Below are positions 13,409-15,613 of a DNA stretch of 15,613 nt, in pieces. The position numbers and the translations under genes were made by a program. Below the pieces are notes generated by a model that was given only the letters and a program-made list of their open reading frames with translations, searched no databases and had not been told where the DNA came from. Each line of letters starts with the position of its first letter. The stretch's first letter is position 1. The DNA is from Candidatus Desantisbacteria bacterium CG1_02_49_89 (GTDB lineage: Bacteria > Desantisbacteria > UBA1551). The stretch covers positions 1-15,613 of the forward strand of contig MNUP01000005.1 in the NCBI GenBank assembly GCA_001871075.1, in the 5' to 3' direction.

Positions 13409-14422
13409 ATGGGAAAAACATTAGACACAGATAAAGGATATAACAAATTTATCAATGAAATAATAGCCGAGATAAAACGCTCCCGTCATAAAGCATATCA
13501 AATAATCAACAAACAGACGGTTGATGTGTATTTATTTATCGGCAGGAATATCTATGAGAAAGTTGAAATTGCTAAATGGGGTGAGGGGACCGTTGAGAGA
13601 TTATCAAATGATTTACAAAAGGCATTTCCTGATATGAAAGGATTTTCAAAAGAAAATTTATGGAGGATGAAGAAGCTTTTTGAGACTTACAAAGATTGTC
13701 CAAAACTGTCACCACTGGTGACAGAATTAAGCTGGTCTCATAATTTGACAATCTTATTTCAAACAAAGAGCATAGAAGAAAGAGAATTTTACCTTAAGAC
13801 TTGTGTCAATGAAAAATGGAGCAGAAGAGAATTAGAGAGACAGATTGATTCATCCCTTTATGAACGTTTTATATTGTCAAAGAAGACAGTCGGTTTGATA
13901 TTAAAGACAGGAGAGATTCAACCTGAATCGCAATTTAAAGATGATTATATGCTTGATTTTCTTGGGTTGAAAAATAAATTTTCAGAAAAAGACTTCAGGG
14001 CAGCAATCATCCAGAATCTAAAACAATTTTTTCTTGAGTTTGGTAAATATTTTTCTTTTGTAGGCGAAGAATATACTTTAACTGTCGGAAATGAAGATTA
14101 CAAAATTGATTTATTGTTCTATCACAGATTTTTGCAATGTTTAGTTGCTGTTGAATTGAAGATAGGCAAATTTAAGCCAGAATATGTTGGCAAAATGCAG
14201 TTTTATCTGACTGCCCTTGACGAAAAAATTAGGCTTAATAATGAAAACCCATCGGTTGGGTTAATCCTCTGCAAATCAAAAGATGAAGAAGTAGTGAGGA
14301 TAGCTATGGGTAAGGCGATGGCACCAGTGAAGGTTGCCACTTATAAAACAAAAATTATAGATAAGAAGTTATTACAGCAGAAATTACATTCTTTGCCTTT
14401 CCCAAAAGAGAATAAGGATTGA
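13409..14422 (+). CDS. DUF1016/YhcG-family PD-(D/E)XK nuclease
   Basis: The product has 337 residues; GAGGA lies 9 bases before the ATG. The N-terminal DUF1016_N domain (about 10-155) contains LFIGRNIYE, WGEGTVERLSNDLQKAFPDMKGFSKENLWRMKKLFETY, LSWSHNLTIL and EEREFYLKTCVNEKWSRRELERQID. The C-terminal nuclease domain (about 175-335) shows LDFLGL, then D234 in YKIDLLFYHR, E249-x-K251 in AVELKIGKF, and the YVGKMQFYLTALDEKIR segment. These match the PD-(D/E)XK core, so it looks active. The family is abundant in accessory and defence-type DNA, sometimes beside restriction-modification genes; its natural role is unsettled. No partner gene is adjacent. It is visibly more AT-rich than the transporter and hydrolase genes, consistent with transfer. 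A 9-bp palindrome lies in its coding sequence and a related one upstream. It ends TGA directly followed by TAA. Confidence 0.92.
   Translation: MGKTLDTDKGYNKFINEIIAEIKRSRHKAYQIINKQTVDVYLFIGRNIYEKVEIAKWGEGTVERLSNDLQKAFPDMKGFSKENLWRMKKLFETYKDCPKLSPLVTELSWSHNLTILFQTKSIEEREFYLKTCVNEKWSRRELERQIDSSLYERFILSKKTVGLILKTGEIQPESQFKDDYMLDFLGLKNKFSEKDFRAAIIQNLKQFFLEFGKYFSFVGEEYTLTVGNEDYKIDLLFYHRFLQCLVAVELKIGKFKPEYVGKMQFYLTALDEKIRLNNENPSVGLILCKSKDEEVVRIAMGKAMAPVKVATYKTKIIDKKLLQQKLHSLPFPKENKD
13706..13724. repeat. perfect 9-bp palindrome inside the DUF1016 gene
   Basis: CTGTCACCA (13706-13714) and TGGTGACAG (13716-13724) are exact reverse complements around one C. It is in frame and encodes LSPLVTE, just before the conserved LSWSH motif. 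The core has the same layout as the upstream palindrome, differing by one pair that changes in both arms. Confidence 0.85.
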
Positions 14423-14492
14423 TAACATACTTAAGACCACGGTTTGTAATACCATTTTTTAACGCCATCCGTCAGATTATAACGCCGCCGTC

Positions 14493-14517
14493 AAAACCGA
14501 AGCGCCGTATCGGTTTT
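14493..14517 (+). terminator. hairpin AAAACCGA ... TCGGTTTT after the DUF1016 gene
   Basis: This is a perfect 8-bp stem with a 9-base loop. The 3' arm ends in TTTT, so it resembles an intrinsic terminator. It lies 70 bases after the DUF1016 stop and before the next gene. Confidence 0.5.
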
Positions 14518-14544
14518 ACAGCTTAAAATAAGGAATAAAAATTA

Positions 14545-15613
14545 ATGAACCATAGAACCAAATTGTTACTTTTCGGTATTGTCATTACCTTTCAACTTTT
14601 AACGTTCAACGTTCAACTTTTGTATGCTCTGGATACCCGGACCACAGCCGCCGTGGTGGATTTGCAAGCAAAGGAAGGAGTATCTCCCGGCGTAGCTTCT
14701 ATGCTTTCCGATTATCTGCGCACCCAGCTTGTGAACACGAATAAATTCGTTATGGTTACCCGCGAGAATATGGAATCTATTCTGAAAGAGCAGCAGTTCC
14801 AGATGACCGGGTGCACGAGCAATGAATGCGTTATAGAAGCAGGGAAACTATTGGGTGTTCGCAAAATATTTTCAGGCTCAATAGGTAAGATCGGCGGCAC
14901 GTTCATAATCAGCCTAGGTCTTGTCGATGTCCAATCCGGCCAGATAGAAAGGGCAGAAACAGAACGTTGCGAACAATGTGAAGAAAATGCCCTACTGGCT
15001 TCAGCAGAAAATATCGCTTACAAAATTACCTCTGTTCCCAAGCCTAAAAAAGAAGAAAAAGGCAAGGGAAAAGGAATAATAAAAGTATCGTCCACGCCTG
15101 CAGGAGCTGATGTTTATGTCAACGGTGAATTAAAGGGGAAATCTCCGGTTACTGCCGAAGGAAGCGAAGGCAGTAATGAAATCGCTCTTTTCAGGCAGGG
15201 TTATATAACCGTGGTTAAAACCGTTGAATTGAAAGCAGGAGAGGAGAAGGAATTAGCAGTGCCTCTTGAACAGCAGCAAGCGTCTTTGTCTATACAAATT
15301 GAACCGTCTGGTGTAAAATTAACCATAGATGGTGAGAATAAAGGCATTATTGAGCAGAAAAATTTGCAATATTCTTTGGTTATCGGGAAACACAACATAT
15401 CTGCAGAAAAGGAAAATTATCTGCCATATCAAAAAGATATTACAGTTGAATATCCAAAGACTGAACTACAAATAACACTTTCTCCCAAACCAGGCAGCCT
15501 TCTTGTCATCACCACTCCGGAAGGAGCTAAAATTTCAGTAGATGGAAACTACAAAGGTAATTCACCCTTGATAATAAAGGAGCTCTCCGCAGAAACTCAC
15601 AAAGTAAAGGCAT
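14545..15613 (+). CDS. exported CsgG-like N-domain plus PEGA-repeat protein (3' end outside window)
   Basis: The frame is open to the window end, with 356 codons visible. AAGGA (14530-14534) lies 10 bases before ATG. The signal peptide is about 1-28 (MNHRTKLLLFGIVITF and onwards, cleaved near LLYA before LD). Residues 32-165 (AAVVDLQAKEGVSPGVASMLSDYL, NKFVMVTRENMESILKEQQFQ, GCTSNECVIEAGKLLGVRKIFSGSI) resemble the CsgG/FlgT/TolB-N-like fold that senses or assembles at the outer membrane. The four Cys (90, 95, 142, 145) include a CxxC. After a Lys-rich linker (167-177) come PEGA domains at about 178-242, 246-312 and 316 onward (VSSTPAGADVYVNGELKGKSP, VITTPEGAKISVDGNYKGNSP). PEGA modules occur in surface and cell-envelope proteins. 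It is probably periplasmic or on the surface, with unknown function. The signal peptide is partly written in heptamer repeats. Confidence 0.88.
   Translation, partial: MNHRTKLLLFGIVITFQLLTFNVQLLYALDTRTTAAVVDLQAKEGVSPGVASMLSDYLRTQLVNTNKFVMVTRENMESILKEQQFQMTGCTSNECVIEAGKLLGVRKIFSGSIGKIGGTFIISLGLVDVQSGQIERAETERCEQCEENALLASAENIAYKITSVPKPKKEEKGKGKGIIKVSSTPAGADVYVNGELKGKSPVTAEGSEGSNEIALFRQGYITVVKTVELKAGEEKELAVPLEQQQASLSIQIEPSGVKLTIDGENKGIIEQKNLQYSLVIGKHNISAEKENYLPYQKDITVEYPKTELQITLSPKPGSLLVITTPEGAKISVDGNYKGNSPLIIKELSAETHKVKA
14590..14617 (+). repeat. four 7-nt tandem units inside the signal-peptide coding region of the PEGA protein
   Basis: TTTCAAC, TTTTAAC, GTTCAAC and GTTCAAC are four heptamers in 28 bases. 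They encode the FQLLTFNVQL stretch of the signal peptide. The size, unit length and position match the block in the ConA-like gene, although the unit sequence differs. Confidence 0.75.

Noticed and set aside
943-14422. Genome-wide UGA-to-Trp recoding
   Set aside because: The giant gene uses TGG for all of its 31 Trp codons; a recoded genome would mix in TGA.

Overview
The window comes from an uncultivated-looking Gram-negative bacterium rich in mosaic surface proteins. Three things suggest this: exported giant proteins built from PQQ, NHL and OmpL47-like repeats with a FlgD/T9SS-like C-terminal module, a DUF6785-type membrane protein, and intergenic spaces filled with short dispersed hairpins and microsatellites. 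Such genomes are common among Omnitrophota, Elusimicrobiota, Desantisbacteria-like and planctomycete-related lineages. The sequence alone does not fix the phylum. No rRNA, tRNA or CRISPR array was seen.

Layout: (1) 2-841, the 3' end of an Rhs/YD-repeat gene with an AT-rich, toxin-like tail, followed by a possible gene remnant on the minus strand. (2) 943-6705, one 1920-residue exported protein with a PQQ propeller, two NHL propellers and Ig-like modules. (3) 6832-7347, an ORF6N-domain DNA-binding protein with a perfect 14-bp palindrome inside its reading frame. (4) 7461-9446, a GC-richer gene for a large multi-pass membrane protein (DUF6785/DUF6784 type, OPT-like), interrupted by one in-frame TGA where Trp is expected. 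(5) 9597-11297 and 11501-12121, an exported alpha/beta-hydrolase with a C-terminal carbohydrate-binding-like domain and an exported ConA-lectin-like protein. With the transporter they look like a polysaccharide or sugar-ester use locus. (6) 12317-12977, a VapBC-type toxin-antitoxin pair behind a full-consensus promoter. (7) 12978-13408, a pile-up of dispersed repeats. (8) 13409-14422, a DUF1016/YhcG PD-(D/E)XK nuclease with one palindrome upstream and another in its coding sequence. (9) 14545 to the window end, an exported CsgG-like plus PEGA-repeat protein, cut by the edge.

The most interesting signals lie across genes. The three palindromes at the ORF6N and DUF1016 genes fit one 21-bp framework with matched changes in both arms. 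Two unrelated exported proteins each have a 28-bp block of four 7-nt repeats inside the signal peptide, where gain or loss of one unit would shift the frame. The transporter has a lone TGA, the hydrolase has a signal peptide that begins before any standard start codon, and an NHL propeller appears to be inserted inside an Ig-like domain of the giant protein.
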